Assembly: GCA_000226015.1 (NCBI GenBank) | Contig: JH154734.1 | Coordinates: 6,941-70,940, forward strand | Source of the DNA: Mnemiopsis leidyi | Taxonomy: Eukaryota; Ctenophora; Tentaculata; Lobata; Bolinopsidae | Direction: 5' to 3' | Length of the DNA: 64,000 nucleotides | Part shown: positions 23,119 to 33,872 of the stretch, piece by piece | How the letters are laid out: each line of letters starts with the position of its first letter | How positions within the stretch are numbered: position 1 is the first letter of the stretch | Made by a program: the position numbers and the translations under genes | Notes under the pieces: generated by a model | Seen by the model: the letters and a program-made list of their open reading frames with translations, nothing else | What the model was told of the DNA's origin: nothing | The model's database searches: none

Positions 23119-24423
23119 ATGCTTGTTTCATATTGCATTTCGGGACTGTTAATTATTTTTTGGGGAAAGCTTCTTTTTTTAGCTGAAACGCGGACTGGTG
23201 ATACGATCGATGGAGAATTAAATGAACAATTGAACATTACGGAGAGTAATGATATTTTCAGTGATAAATTAAATAATTCTCCACAATCGAACAAAACGCT
23301 CTTGCCTGCAGAAGAATCAAACTCAGACCTTGAAACATCTCCTTTAACCTTGATAAACTCAAACAATACAGCCCACATCCCCGCCATCAGAGAATACCTG
23401 CGCCATGAAGACGTAAAGAAGTCATCTTCTCGCACACAGCAGGGACATAGACAGGCTGTTTCTGCTAAAGGAGACATCGGGCCTTCCCTCCAGTCTGTTC
23501 AGATGGCTGCAGCTGTAGCGTAAGTTCGTTAAAATGTTTGGCTTTCTGTTCAGAGGCTGCAGCAGTAGCGTAAGTTTGTTAAAATGTCTGTGTCCCTGTC
23601 GCACGAACATGGCCTTGAAAATATCTTAGCGTCCATGAATAAAAGGTAAAACCAATTTAAGATGTACATAAAACATGAGTTTAAACAATAACAACATATA
23701 GTATAGTTACAATTATACGTCTACTATTTTTCAATGATTCAATGAAACGAGTAGTTTCAAAAATCGATGAATAACTGGACGAAAAGCACGCACAGCAAAA
23801 GAGGGTTTAACTAATGGTCGTTAAACATCTGTCTTGTATACTTCGGAAAACTCCATTTAGAAGACATCACACCTAAAAAACAAGGGCAGAAAACTGGTTA
23901 ATGAAAAATTGAAATCACCACACGCCACTAAGAAAAAGAATCAATGCAACCTCTAACAAAGGCAAAATGAAGCAAAAAGACAAACCAAATCAAAACCCCA
24001 CTGCTCAGGGTGTGGTGTACAACCTCAACGTTAAAATGAAAACTAATTGATCACTTTATACCTATTTAGACCCAAAATATCCGAACGAGTAGTTACAATT
24101 ATATTGGTATCACTTGATTACTAACAAATAATTGGTTTAAGTTAAAGATGAGTGAAATAAGAACAAATTGATAAGTATAAATTAGATTAAGTTAAAACGG
24201 CTTGTCATATTTACGTATCACTATCTGTTAAGTTGTGTAATGGGTGATTGTTGAATGGGTATCTACATGACCTTATATGGAGCACCTTATGAAAGACATG
24301 AAAAAATATTTCAGGGTTTCAGTGACAATATTCCTAGTGGTGGTTCTTATGTTACTAGTTCGGCGTTACATTTCTCATTTTGATTGGTATGATGCGTTCT
24401 GTGGTCCGACTACCGACTTTTGA
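23119..24423 (+). CDS. Small single-pass membrane protein with signal peptide (2 exons, about 169 aa)
   Basis: Exon 1 (23119-23519) starts with a hydrophobic signal sequence, LVSYCISGLLIIFWGKLLFL. A polar, Asn/Ser/Glu-rich ectodomain of about 105 residues follows, with potential N-glycosylation sites NITE, NKT and NNT. The donor is at 23520. Exon 2 (24315-24423) restores the frame and encodes VTIFLVVVLMLLV, a clear transmembrane helix, then a short cytoplasmic tail ending CGPTTDF and a stop. The exon-1 end and its donor are duplicated just downstream. I do not recognise the family. Confidence 0.65.
23500..23600 (+). repeat. Duplicated exon end plus 5' splice site (2 copies)
   Basis: The block CTGTTCAGA, GGCTGCAGC and GTAGC/GTAAGTT followed by GTTAAAATGT occurs twice in tandem, about 50 bases apart. 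The first copy is the true end of exon 1 of the membrane protein gene and its donor. The second copy lies within the intron and has an equally good GTAAGT. Confidence 0.85.
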
Positions 24424-25249
24424 TCCTTTCACTCCACCAAAAACTCAGAAATGTTCGACTTTCCCACTTTCACCTCAGCCATCCTCTTCCCCGGAGAAAA
24501 GTTCGGTCCCTTCATTTTAACCATTTGCTTGGTTCTTTGCTAAACAAAGAAGACCTCAATTGCCACCGTGTCACTGAAGCCAACGTTCTACGTAGTGAAT
24601 CAATTTGACAACATTAACAGCAATTACAGAGAATCCAAACAGCTAGCAACCCTAATCTCGACCATTATTTCCAGCTTAATGATTCCAGCATCTATTCGAA
24701 TATTCTGTGATGTTTCCTCCAGTTTGACTCCAGACTACGCGATACTGATAGTGTTAAACTTTATCTTGTCATTAGCGCTCCACTTAATGGTTCATTCCAC
24801 ACATTCACATAGTTGTAATACCCACCGGGTTACTCTGTATTGTGCCAGAACGAGTGCTGTAAGTCAGAGAGAGATCCAAACCGTAGATGTTCTCTCTGGC
24901 GCGTCGTTTTCTCTTCTGAAAAATTCGGAATTTGAAATCTGGATTGGTCAAGAGATCCCACCCCTCCCCCATGCATCTGTATTCACAATTTGTCTTATAT
25001 TCATAAATAGATCCAGCCTGTGTCAAATGTTTTGAACCCGATTTTTTTTGGAATTCTTCGGTTTGCAGTCAAAGTGAGATTAATGTCTTATTTTTATATG
25101 ATCTTATTATGATATTACTGACAATAAAAATTCAAAACTCATAATGTGCGATTTATTTGAATATTGTCACATTTGAATTATCAAGAATACTTAACTCATT
25201 AATCAGTCGCAAAGCGCAAAGCGTGCCTCCACCCAGAAAAGACACGTGG
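24424..25249. other. Probable 3' UTR and spacer
   Basis: The stretch follows the stop codon of the membrane protein gene. A 155-codon open frame at 24568-25035 begins inside this stretch and has no domain I recognise; I treat it as 3' UTR or chance. An AATAAA-like signal lies near 25122. Confidence 0.4.
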
Positions 25250-25857
25250 TTTTTAAGATTCCTCTAAATGCTGGTCTAACTTTTCTTCCAGCTCAAGAAT
25301 AATGGGTCACTTAGGGGGTCACGTGATATATTTTTCGGCTTCGAACTTTAAATTTAGATTCTTCGTCAAATTTTACGTGAAATTACTAGTCTAACTTTTC
25401 TTCTACCTCAAAGTTGAATTATTTCATTTTTGGCTTTAGGGGGTTAATAAGGGACATATAGGGGTTCTAAATAAGGTTTTTGAGCTTGGGAACTGCCACT
25501 ATTGGATTCGCCGTTAAATTTCACGTCAAAATGTAGGTCTAACGTTTCTTCTAGCTCAAAGTTAGAAATTCTTAGTTTGGGGCCTTTTTAAGGGGTCGCG
25601 CGAGGTGTCACGCGATACTTTTTCGGCTTCAAAACTATCAAATTCGGATCGCTCGTCAAATTTTACGTCAAAATACTGGTCTAACTTTTCTCCAAACTCA
25701 AAGTTAAAAAGTTCCTTTTTTGGCCTTATTAGGGGTCATTTAAGGGGTCACGCGATGATATAGCGGATTTGATACTATCAAATTCGGATTCTTCGTCGAA
25801 TTTTACGTCAAAACACTGGTCTAACTTTTCTTCTAGCCAAAAGTTGAAGATTTTTTA
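25250..25857 (+). repeat. Degenerate tandem array, about 5 units of 118-148 bases
   Basis: The core CTGGTCTAACTTTTCTTC recurs, with small changes, near 25270, 25388, 25536, 25676 and 25815. It is followed each time by CAAAGTT-like sequence, a GGGGTCA-containing segment and TTTTTCGGCTTC. Units are 75-85% alike by eye. The array stops where the tRNA-like SINE head begins. Confidence 0.8.
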
Positions 25858-25859
25858 TT

Positions 25860-26220
25860 TAATAGCTCAGTGGCGCAGTCGGTTAAATCGTCTGTCTGCT
25901 AATCGAAAGGTTAGCAGTTCGATTCCCAGCTGCGGCACTGGCCATGGGGTTTAAAGCTAAACACGTTAAGGAGATGCCTGCAGTGGGTGCGAATGACAAA
26001 TTTGTGCTTTCAAAAGCACAGATTGTTTGAATGATTTGATAATTTCATCTTAAGACTAAGAGCCGAAGAAGCTCGCGTATGTTTGGAATGTCATCTATGC
26101 TGCATGGTTCAAACAATTTTTTGAGGCAAATGTACAAGAGACCCTCCTGATCCTCCTTAGTCGTCTAACATATGTGCTGCAACACGTGTCAAACATGATG
26201 ATAATTATCAAATAAATTCT
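25860..26220 (+). mobile_element. tRNA-derived SINE with unrelated body
   Basis: The head contains an A-box-like TGGCGCAGTCGGTTAA and a B-box-like GGTTAGCAGTTCGATTCCC at the usual spacing. It does not fold into a full cloverleaf, because the anticodon stem is poor, so it is not a working tRNA gene. About 270 bases of tRNA-unrelated sequence follow, ending in an AT-rich tail near 26215. The body differs from the 62243 family. Confidence 0.65.
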
Positions 26221-27253
26221 TAGCAAATATTCGCTCTCTTCACCCTTCACCCATAAAGCTTATTTGAATGGGATTTGCTAATGCTCAGTGACTCTGACAA
26301 GGACTCGAGCACGTGATTCAAACAACCAAATAATTTACCCTCAGCCACCACTCATGTCGCCGCACCAACGATTTTTAATCATAATTCTATAGCTTTTCCT
26401 TTGAAGACTGTTACCCGTATCGCTTTGGTTCATGACTAACATATCAAAGAATTTCTAGTTCCCGAACAATCGATCTTTCATGTAACCATGCGGTTCTCAA
26501 CACGTTGCCGTCACGTTCTTTATACTGCATGTGTCAAGCAAATATTCGCTCTCCTGACCCTTTTGAACTTATAATGAGAATTTCTGATGCTATGTAACTC
26601 TAAAACATGATTTACGATATGCTGCGATCATAGCACGAGTCATTTAGCGCTTGTTTTATTACTATTAGAATAAATTAGATTCAATTTGGTCTTGATTTGA
26701 CAGTATTCTGTCATTTTGAGCAACGTGAACTTATCATATCATAGACCAAGGTTTAGCGATCCTGAGTGATTTGGCATTCTTATTGGATGTTGCCTGAATA
26801 CAGGAATGGTTAGACAACGGTTGACAGTCCAGGCAAATTGTAGAAGCAGTGGATAGTTATTTAGTCTCATAACAGTTCTGATAATAGTTCTGATTAGGTT
26901 AATGTTACTTTTATCAGTTTTGTTGGTGGCTGTCAATCTAAGACTAGGATTTAGGAAGACACCAGATAAATTTGTTTAACACAATCAAGACCGATCTTAG
27001 CAATAGAGGCTTTAATTCAGAAAGTTTAAATAATATAAATATGTATTTGCTTAGAGATATGGCTAAGAAGCGATCAAAGTGGAAAGAATTGTTTTATGAT
27101 AATTTGAGTGTTATGTCCTGATGACGGTGTTGTTACACAGAAATATACAGATGAATTGCTATTAAAATCTTATGTCTAACACTAGAGTCCGAAGAGAATA
27201 ACAAAAACCACGTTCATCCCAGTTTCTTATGCGACTCATAAACAATTATCCGA
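26221..27253. other. Spacer with an old direct duplication
   Basis: The segment starting GCAAATATTCGCTCTC near 26225 and again near 26539 shows weak similarity over about 80 bases, including TTCTGATGCT / TTTGCTAATGCT. This looks like an old duplication. No exon was recognised. The last 100 bases would be the 3' end of the minus-strand receptor gene. Confidence 0.4.
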
Positions 27254-29587
27254 TCATTCAGTTAAGATACTCACGTTGGAGCAGAAGAGACTCTTGCAAA
27301 ACTCCTGAAGCTCTTTCATTGTCGCCAAGAAGATGTATGATTGCAAAGCAAAGCCAGTCATCAAGACCACGTTCACAACCAGAGATATTCTTTTTGACAC
27401 CATTAGTTTCTAAAAGATATGGGTATTGATTGAGCAGCTATTTCATGAAGATATCAATAAATAAATAAGAATCGATTATATCTAATCGACAAGGGTCTCC
27501 CCATTAAAATGACGCAGTATCAGTAGATTTTGGAAAACCCGTCTTAAAAATGATTAGCTGGTAAGTAGTTAACGGTTGTAAAGCCGGTAAACAGGCCATC
27601 CTTGATTTATTTATAAACTTACCACTCCAGCCAGATGAGTGATGATAAAGATGATTACTGGGACGTGAGTGCCAGCTATGTTAAAGAAAGTCAGGATTAT
27701 CATAATGGCAAGCCTAAAGTCGCTTTTGCGGGAAGTCATTTCCAATCCATGTTCTTGCTCTATCGCTCTCTTCATCCTGTTTAAAATAGATGATCCATCA
27801 TTAAGGTTAGAAAGACTTTTGTACAAAAGCCCAATAGTTTTGACTGACAATAAAACACTGTTTGATAGAGATTTAAACAATTAAATCTGAAAAGCCGTAT
27901 GCCATCAGAAAGAAAGGCATTTCTGGCCTCGGCCAAACAATACCTATCCTACCGTATTCGCTGTCGGGAAACTCTCAATATCTCAGCATAAGCAGCACTG
28001 ATAAAGATGAGAGGAAGAGCGAATGTCAACACAAAGTACATGGGAAAGAACATGGAACCGTCAACCATGATTCCTACCGTGAATGTCACTTTGTCGAAAC
28101 CAAACTCCCCCTGTAAGAAGAGTGTCATGTTTGATAGTTTTGTTTACTCATAATGATCACCCCTGTGCCTGGTGATTGGCAGGGCATTGTGGTAAGATAA
28201 CCTTTTTTAACCGAGAATCTGTAAGTTTAATGTTTGCAATCATGTAGGCAAATTGGATTATGAAGTCGTCCACGATTCTTATATAACTAATTTTGTTTGA
28301 TGACACTTTCAATTTCATGACACAACACCTCTCAAGTTCTGCATTAAAATAATGACCTACTTTAATATGTTACCTTGACAAGAGGATATGAGCAGAAGGA
28401 AAATGCGAGGATCCAACAAAGAGCACTAGCTACCTTGAAAACATTTCTCCGCTTGCACAGGTCTCTGTATGCCAGCGGGTGTCGTAAAGACATGTACCTT
28501 ATGTAGTTGTACATAAGGAAGTGTTGCAAAGCACGCATAATTTTTCAAAGCGGGAAATGTTCTATCCTGTTTAGAATATCAATTACGTTGGTATGACGAT
28601 AAGGAAAATCAATGCAGATGGAGGATGAATACAGAAGTAAAAGTTTTTTTAAGATCACAGAACATTACCTTTCTCCAGCCGAAATGACGAGAATCCAGAC
28701 GCAACAGACGTAGAGGGAGTTATCAAGATAGCCGGTAATGCAGATCAGCTCCTTAGGGAGGACCCACCCTCTGTTCAGTACAGATATGTAGTTTATCGTG
28801 ATCGTCCAGACACATTCCAGCAAACACACCTGAAACATAAGCCAGTGAGTTGTGTTTTAAAAAATTGAAAAATTTAGAAAATTATTAATCAGGCTTTTCT
28901 GCTAGATACCTTGAGACCTTGTTTTAAATCAATTTAATTTCTGGTAAATAAATTTATTAGCCAACTTACAAATGAAACTTGTCGGATTAGAAGAACGAGG
29001 TTTGTTGCCCTGGTTTTCTTTTTGAAACCGAATATCGTCATAAGATTCCCAAAACATCCAACAATCTGCGGAAAAACATCGATATCATAATTGTGATCAT
29101 TTTATTTGTATTTCTTGTGAATCAACTCGCTGCAGAAATTGAGATTCTTCGATCGACAAATATCTAACGTATCACTGAAATTGAAGTAAAATAAGCGCAC
29201 CCTCGCATACCCTCAGTCTCACATTCACAAAAACCCTAACATTTCCAAATATTAATAACCTCACATTTCCAAATACCCTCACATTCCCAAAAAAACCTCA
29301 GACTTTCAATACCCTCACATTTTAAAATACCCTCACATTTCCAAAAAACCTCAGACTTCCAATACCCTCACATTTCAAAACACTGTCTGTACCTGCAGAA
29401 TGACCATGAGCACAAACAGGAACATTAACTCGAACTCCGAATAGAGTTTACTTATCCGATCGTCGGAGATGGTGTACTCAATCATTACTCGTGTTGTTAA
29501 AGGAACATTCGGCCACTGGGTCATGTTCAACTTTTTCGAATCTTTTTGTCGGTCCATCTTAGGAATAGTGTTCATTTTTGTTTGCAT
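27254..29587 (-). CDS. Rhodopsin-like G-protein-coupled receptor (7 exons, about 348 aa)
   Basis: Exons read on the minus strand: 29393-29587, 28970-29065, 28669-28829, 28374-28497, 27953-28110, 27623-27776 and 27275-27409; the last may run on to a stop at 27254. All phases agree. Helix 1 carries GCFGNLMTI. Helices 2 and 3 lead to ISAGER, joined by splicing to YMSLRHPLAYRDL, giving an E-R-Y triplet in place of DRY and a typical second intracellular loop. CWILAFSFCSYPL is helix 4, FFPMYFVLTFALPLIFISAA helix 5, LAIMIILTFFNIAGTHVPVI helix 6 and VLMTGFALQSYIFLA helix 7, where NPxxY is altered to LQSYIF. Class A receptors sense extracellular ligands and couple to G proteins. The ligand cannot be predicted. 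Confidence 0.8.
29205..29385. repeat. Short-period repeat of ACCCTCACATTT
   Basis: Intron 1 of the minus-strand receptor holds about eight degenerate copies of TACCCTCACATTTCCAAA-like units, period about 18-22 bases, some with AACCTCAGACTT variants. Confidence 0.75.
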
Positions 29588-30611
29588 ATCATTGAGTTTG
29601 AGGGAATTAAAGGTTTAACTACCAAGTATAACATTTGGATTAAACAAAAACGTCTTTGTAAATTCAATAGCTTAATCTGGTTCATAGGTTGAGTAATGTT
29701 GTCTAGTTATCTACTGCAATGAAATGGGGAGCGTGAATAATTTCCATCCTCATCGGTTCAAACTTGTTCACTCTTGGAAAAATAATATAGCGGAATGCTT
29801 TTAACTGATGGAGTGACTGAAAGTGAGCGCTGAGATTGAATTTAGAAGCCATGAGTAATCAAACGATCAAACTCTAAAATAAATATTTGGCAGTTTTCCA
29901 CCCGCTGGCCCAGCAAAGTATTTTGAGTGTGACAAATGCTGACAAGTGACTTCATATTGCGTTACTGCAAATCATGATTAAATACAGCCAGACACGTTTC
30001 TCAATATAACGGTTCCGGAGTTTTAATCGGCTTGGAAACTTAATTTGACGAATTGCTGACAAATTTAATGATGCATAGTCATACAATATATGATTTGCGA
30101 TTTTTTAAGCGTATTGTAAATGATGATCAGACAGTATAGACCTAAGGCATTAAGATAATAAAATCAAAATTATGTAAAAGTAAAATAGAGTTTCAGAGTC
30201 CAGACATCAAACAAAATCGTTTATTATCATTAGCTCAATACTATGCAAATACTAGGTAAATGAGCAACAAAAAGTAGCGCACTATAAAGTAAAGTGACAA
30301 AATATAAAACAGTGATGTCGACAAAGGAAATTAAGGTATTATATAGATCAAGAAAATGCTATTGGTTTAGAAATAGACTTTTCTTTGATTTTGCGATTAC
30401 ATCACTTTTTTCTGTTTTTTTTTCTTTTCTATTTTTTAACTTTATTAAGAGTGAGACAGCATAACCAACCACATATAATGGTACTATAGTCATAATGATA
30501 ACCATATAAATGACCAGTCACAATAACCAGTTACATTGACCAATCACATGTACCCGGCTCCTTTAAGTGCTACAAATATTGGTGGGATAACTCTGTATAC
30601 CCACCACTTAC
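29588..30611. other. Spacer without recognised genes
   Basis: AT-rich stretch upstream of the receptor gene; its promoter should lie here. From about 30460 it contains ATAACCAGTCACA-like repeats that continue further right. No exon was recognised. Confidence 0.4.
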
Positions 30612-31085
30612 CATTATGGATGGCCGACCTCCTGCCCCAGAACACGATGTTCAGGGGCAGGACGACGGGAACTCCATCTTTATGTGAACCCCAGGGGAAG
30701 AGTTCTGTAAAATTTTTGAAATAAAATGTAAGTGAAACCTCACATCTTTAGAGATCGACATAACAATGATAAAACTGAACAGTCATGAAGACAACGATAA
30801 TGGTATCGAGATCAAGTTGGTATTGGTAAAACCATCCTTTGTTTTCGCGATTACGTTATGCTGTTTTTGCTATTCCTGTTATCAAATTCAAGACAGCAAA
30901 TCCATTTACACATAATAGCCAGTTTAATTGACTTATGACATATAACCAGTCACATACGACTAGTTTAGTATAACCATTAACCAGTCATATATAACCGGTT
31001 TCATTGACCAATCACATATAACCAGTCACAATGTCACATATATTTATAACCATTTACATTGACCAACCACGTAAAACCAGCTATT
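30460..31085. repeat. Interspersed copies of an AACCAGTCACATATAACCAGT-like unit
   Basis: Degenerate units built from ACCAGTCACA, ATAACCAGT and TTGACCAATCACAT are tandem at 30460-30550 and 30890-31085. The candidate minus-strand exon at 30612-30704 lies between them. They are probably one minisatellite family. Confidence 0.65.
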
Positions 31086-33202
31086 GTTAGACTTAGTTTA
31101 AAAAAGACAAGGTCGAAAGTATTTTAAAACATGCATTGACCCATGAATAACAAAAACAAATGAGTAAACAAGATTAACGTTTTAAAATGACATTCCTGAT
31201 CGAACAAGTTACGAGTGAGGTGCAAAGTTTCGAACAGTTTGTCTGAGACGGTCATTGCACTTGGAAAGGAAAGATTCTGAAATAACCTAACGATCAGCGC
31301 AACCAAGGCGAATTAACTGTCGTATGATATGCCACTACTATAGTCTGCCGAATAAAATAATGATACACGTTTATGTTGAGGCTATAGGTGGAAAAAAAAT
31401 TTACAGGAAGGACGATTTCAGTTTCTGACCTACCTTAGGAGACATATATGTGAAAAACTGTCGCATTTCGAACGTTTTAAATATATTAAAATGTTCGAAA
31501 TGCGACAGTTTTTCAAAGAATTCACCATATCTTCGTACGGCCAAAATTTCGGTTTCCAGAACAAAATCCGTCGATATATTTTTGACGTGTTTTTATTAAT
31601 TGTGACTTCTTCTATTCATCATCTCCACGATAAGTTATTGATATGAATCATAAGACAAATGAAAACAAGTTCCATTAGAAGTAAGCAAGCTCTGTTATTA
31701 CTTCATGTGCCACAACGGTGAAATTTCTGGAGTTGTGGAGGACATTCAACGGGCGATGCGCGTCTAGAATTTCGCCAGGCCAGAAATGCGTGACAGCGCG
31801 TGATGGCCGCGACAGTAGGTTATCAACCTACAAGAGGACATTAGAAACCGTTGGTCTCCAATACCTAATTCCGGAGGATAGCAAGTTAAGCTGAAGCTAA
31901 CGTTCGAAGGCCTTGGAGATATCGTCTATAAGATCAGAGAAGCAGACACCTAAGAGTACACTGGAGAGTGAAGAACAACCCAGCAGAGACGAAACCGTCC
32001 CACTGGAAGAAGATGATGAAGAAGAAAACGATTTATGATTTTGATTTTACTTCGAATCAATTTTATTTTTTATCAATTTTCTCAAATGTTGAATTAATTT
32101 TTGTTAAGAAAAGAGAACGGTGAAAAAAGCTACAAACACCCTGATTTAATTCGACGTCCGAAATGTGACGGTTTTTCGAAAAACTCGCCATAATTTTGCC
32201 CGATCGATTTTCCGGTTGTCCGAGTTAGGTCCGACTTAAATATGTCTCGTAAGGATAAGCATCATTTTCTCACCAAATCATCAGTTTCTAACAGAAAAAT
32301 TAAATCTGTTTCTGCTTGGGAACATAAGTTCTGAAGCCGCAAAATCACGCCCAATTCAGACGTAAGCGATCATAGTTTTAACCGAAACAATAACTAAAAA
32401 ATTTAAAATCGAAGATGTTGAATTTATATTTCGTTTGACAGAAAAATGTCGGTTAGAACGATTTTCAAAATAGAGTAATAATCCTACCACCATACAACTT
32501 TTTTTGCAGTGGTGGTTGACTTGAGGCTTGGTTGCTATACTGGCACTGGCATCGTTTCGTGAAAAGTTTGGAGCAACCCGATGAACTAGTCAAAGTTCCG
32601 CTCTTTAAGGAACGTGCTTCAACAAATTCTAATTATAGTTCCAAGAGAGTCCTAACATTTACAATCACGAATGCATCAAATTCAAAAGTTCGATTTACGC
32701 TATGCGTCTGATGAAGATCAAGCAATTTAATAAGATGATTATTATACCCAGTATCACATATAGCATTCTAGGAATCTAAAGAACGTGGTTTAAAGCTGTC
32801 TACACGTTTATTGGCACGCTTACAAAATCTATGTAAAGGTTGCAATAAAGGCTGTTTGAGTTGGGTAGTGACTATAAGGAATCGGATTGCCGATAAGCTT
32901 TATTTAAGCTAATTTATTATCGCTCTATTGGTGGGAAGATTTTTCCCATTTTATCTCGCTGCAGCACCATTGTTTACATGCGACAACGAACGCACAAATG
33001 TTTGATGTCAGTATTTGAAAAAGTCGCAAAACTGACCTTTACATTGATGCACATTAATGCTCCGATCAATCATAAATGCCCCTGGCTTCCTATTTTCTGT
33101 CCGGACTATACATAGAGTGCCATGTGAAAGTAAGGTAAAGTTGGACCCCATACCAGGTCTGTTTAATCTCATCAACTCTTTAATATCGTCATGCGGGAAC
33201 GT
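30612..33202 (-). CDS. Partial gene of unknown family: two linked exons
   Basis: Two minus-strand exons have good splice borders and agreeing phases. The first, 33037-33202, runs from acceptor TTTATCAG to donor AAAG/GTCAGT and encodes a segment with GSNFTLLSHGTLCIVRTENR. The second, 30612-30704, joins in phase 1 and encodes LFPWGSHKDGVPVVLPLNIV followed by FWGRRSAIHN, ending at donor AATG/GTAAGT. A hydrophobic stretch and a possible N-glycosylation site (NFT) suggest a membrane or secreted protein. The first exon and the 3' exons were not found, so the gene extends outside these limits. No family recognised; moderate to low confidence. Confidence 0.4.
31451..31516. repeat. Foldback element with about 30-base arms
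   Basis: GAAAAACTGTCGCATTTCGA and its inverted copy are separated by a short AT loop. The right arm and the sequence after it (AATTCACCATAT) resemble 32150-32215 (GAAATGTGACGGTTTTTCGA, CTCGCCATAAT). So a dispersed element is present in at least one and a half copies. The segment between, 31680-32040, is more GC-rich than its surroundings but has no intact frame. Confidence 0.65.
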
Positions 33203-33872
33203 CTGATAAACGTCTAATGTTTCAGCCTCCCCACTCTTCTAGTACGAGTTTTTTACTTTAGCCCTAAGTTTCTTTGAAGTGCAATTTATCCTGTATTTAA
33301 TATTTATTTGTCGGAAAGAGTGTCTAGAGAGATGAGGAGATAGTAGACGAACAACCATGCTGCAGTTTATTGGAACGGTTTGAAATTTTTTATCTTAAAT
33401 TCTGTTTTAAACTTTAAAGAATGAAAACAAAAACTTGATTCGTCACGCCGGAATATGACCTCATATTTTACTAATCAAGTGCAAGGAAGCCTTACTTGTA
33501 CCAAAGACACAACAAGTTGTATGCTAATAAGATTGAAAAGATGAACAGACCATTGAACTGTTGGCACCGCCTTTTGAGTTTGTACCACTTAATACGTTGC
33601 ACGTACGTTGCGCAAAACCGAATTTTAAAATCCCTGCATGAGTACCGTTTAAACATTAAACTTTCCCCCAATCGAATCAAGACTAAACTACTTGACAACT
33701 AATTTATAAATAAGCTACTAAACCACTTTACATCTTTAAGAACACGTTATATTGTTCATTGTTACATTTTGCAAATCCTCAGGTATGGGTATGACTCGGT
33801 AAAATCGGAATTACGATTTGGTCAAATAGCAGTTTAAAGTCAGTCAGCTCAAGTAGCTTCATTGATCATTTA
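33203..33872. other. Spacer between divergent genes
   Basis: Separates the minus-strand unknown gene from the plus-strand SLC22-type gene. Overlapping 68-codon frames on both strands (33492-33702) are not supported by domain or splice evidence. Confidence 0.35.

Noticed and set aside
24568-25035. 155-codon open frame after the small membrane protein gene
   Set aside because: It lies within the likely 3' UTR, has no recognisable domain or signal, and low-complexity AT-rich DNA can yield such a frame by chance.
25860-25945. A functional tRNA gene
   Set aside because: A and B boxes are present but the anticodon stem does not pair and a SINE-type body follows.
31955-31975. CGAAACCGTC near 31990 as a possible hammerhead ribozyme core
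   Set aside because: The required CTGANGA element and stem II were not found nearby, and the sequence between GAAAC and GTC is too short for stem III.
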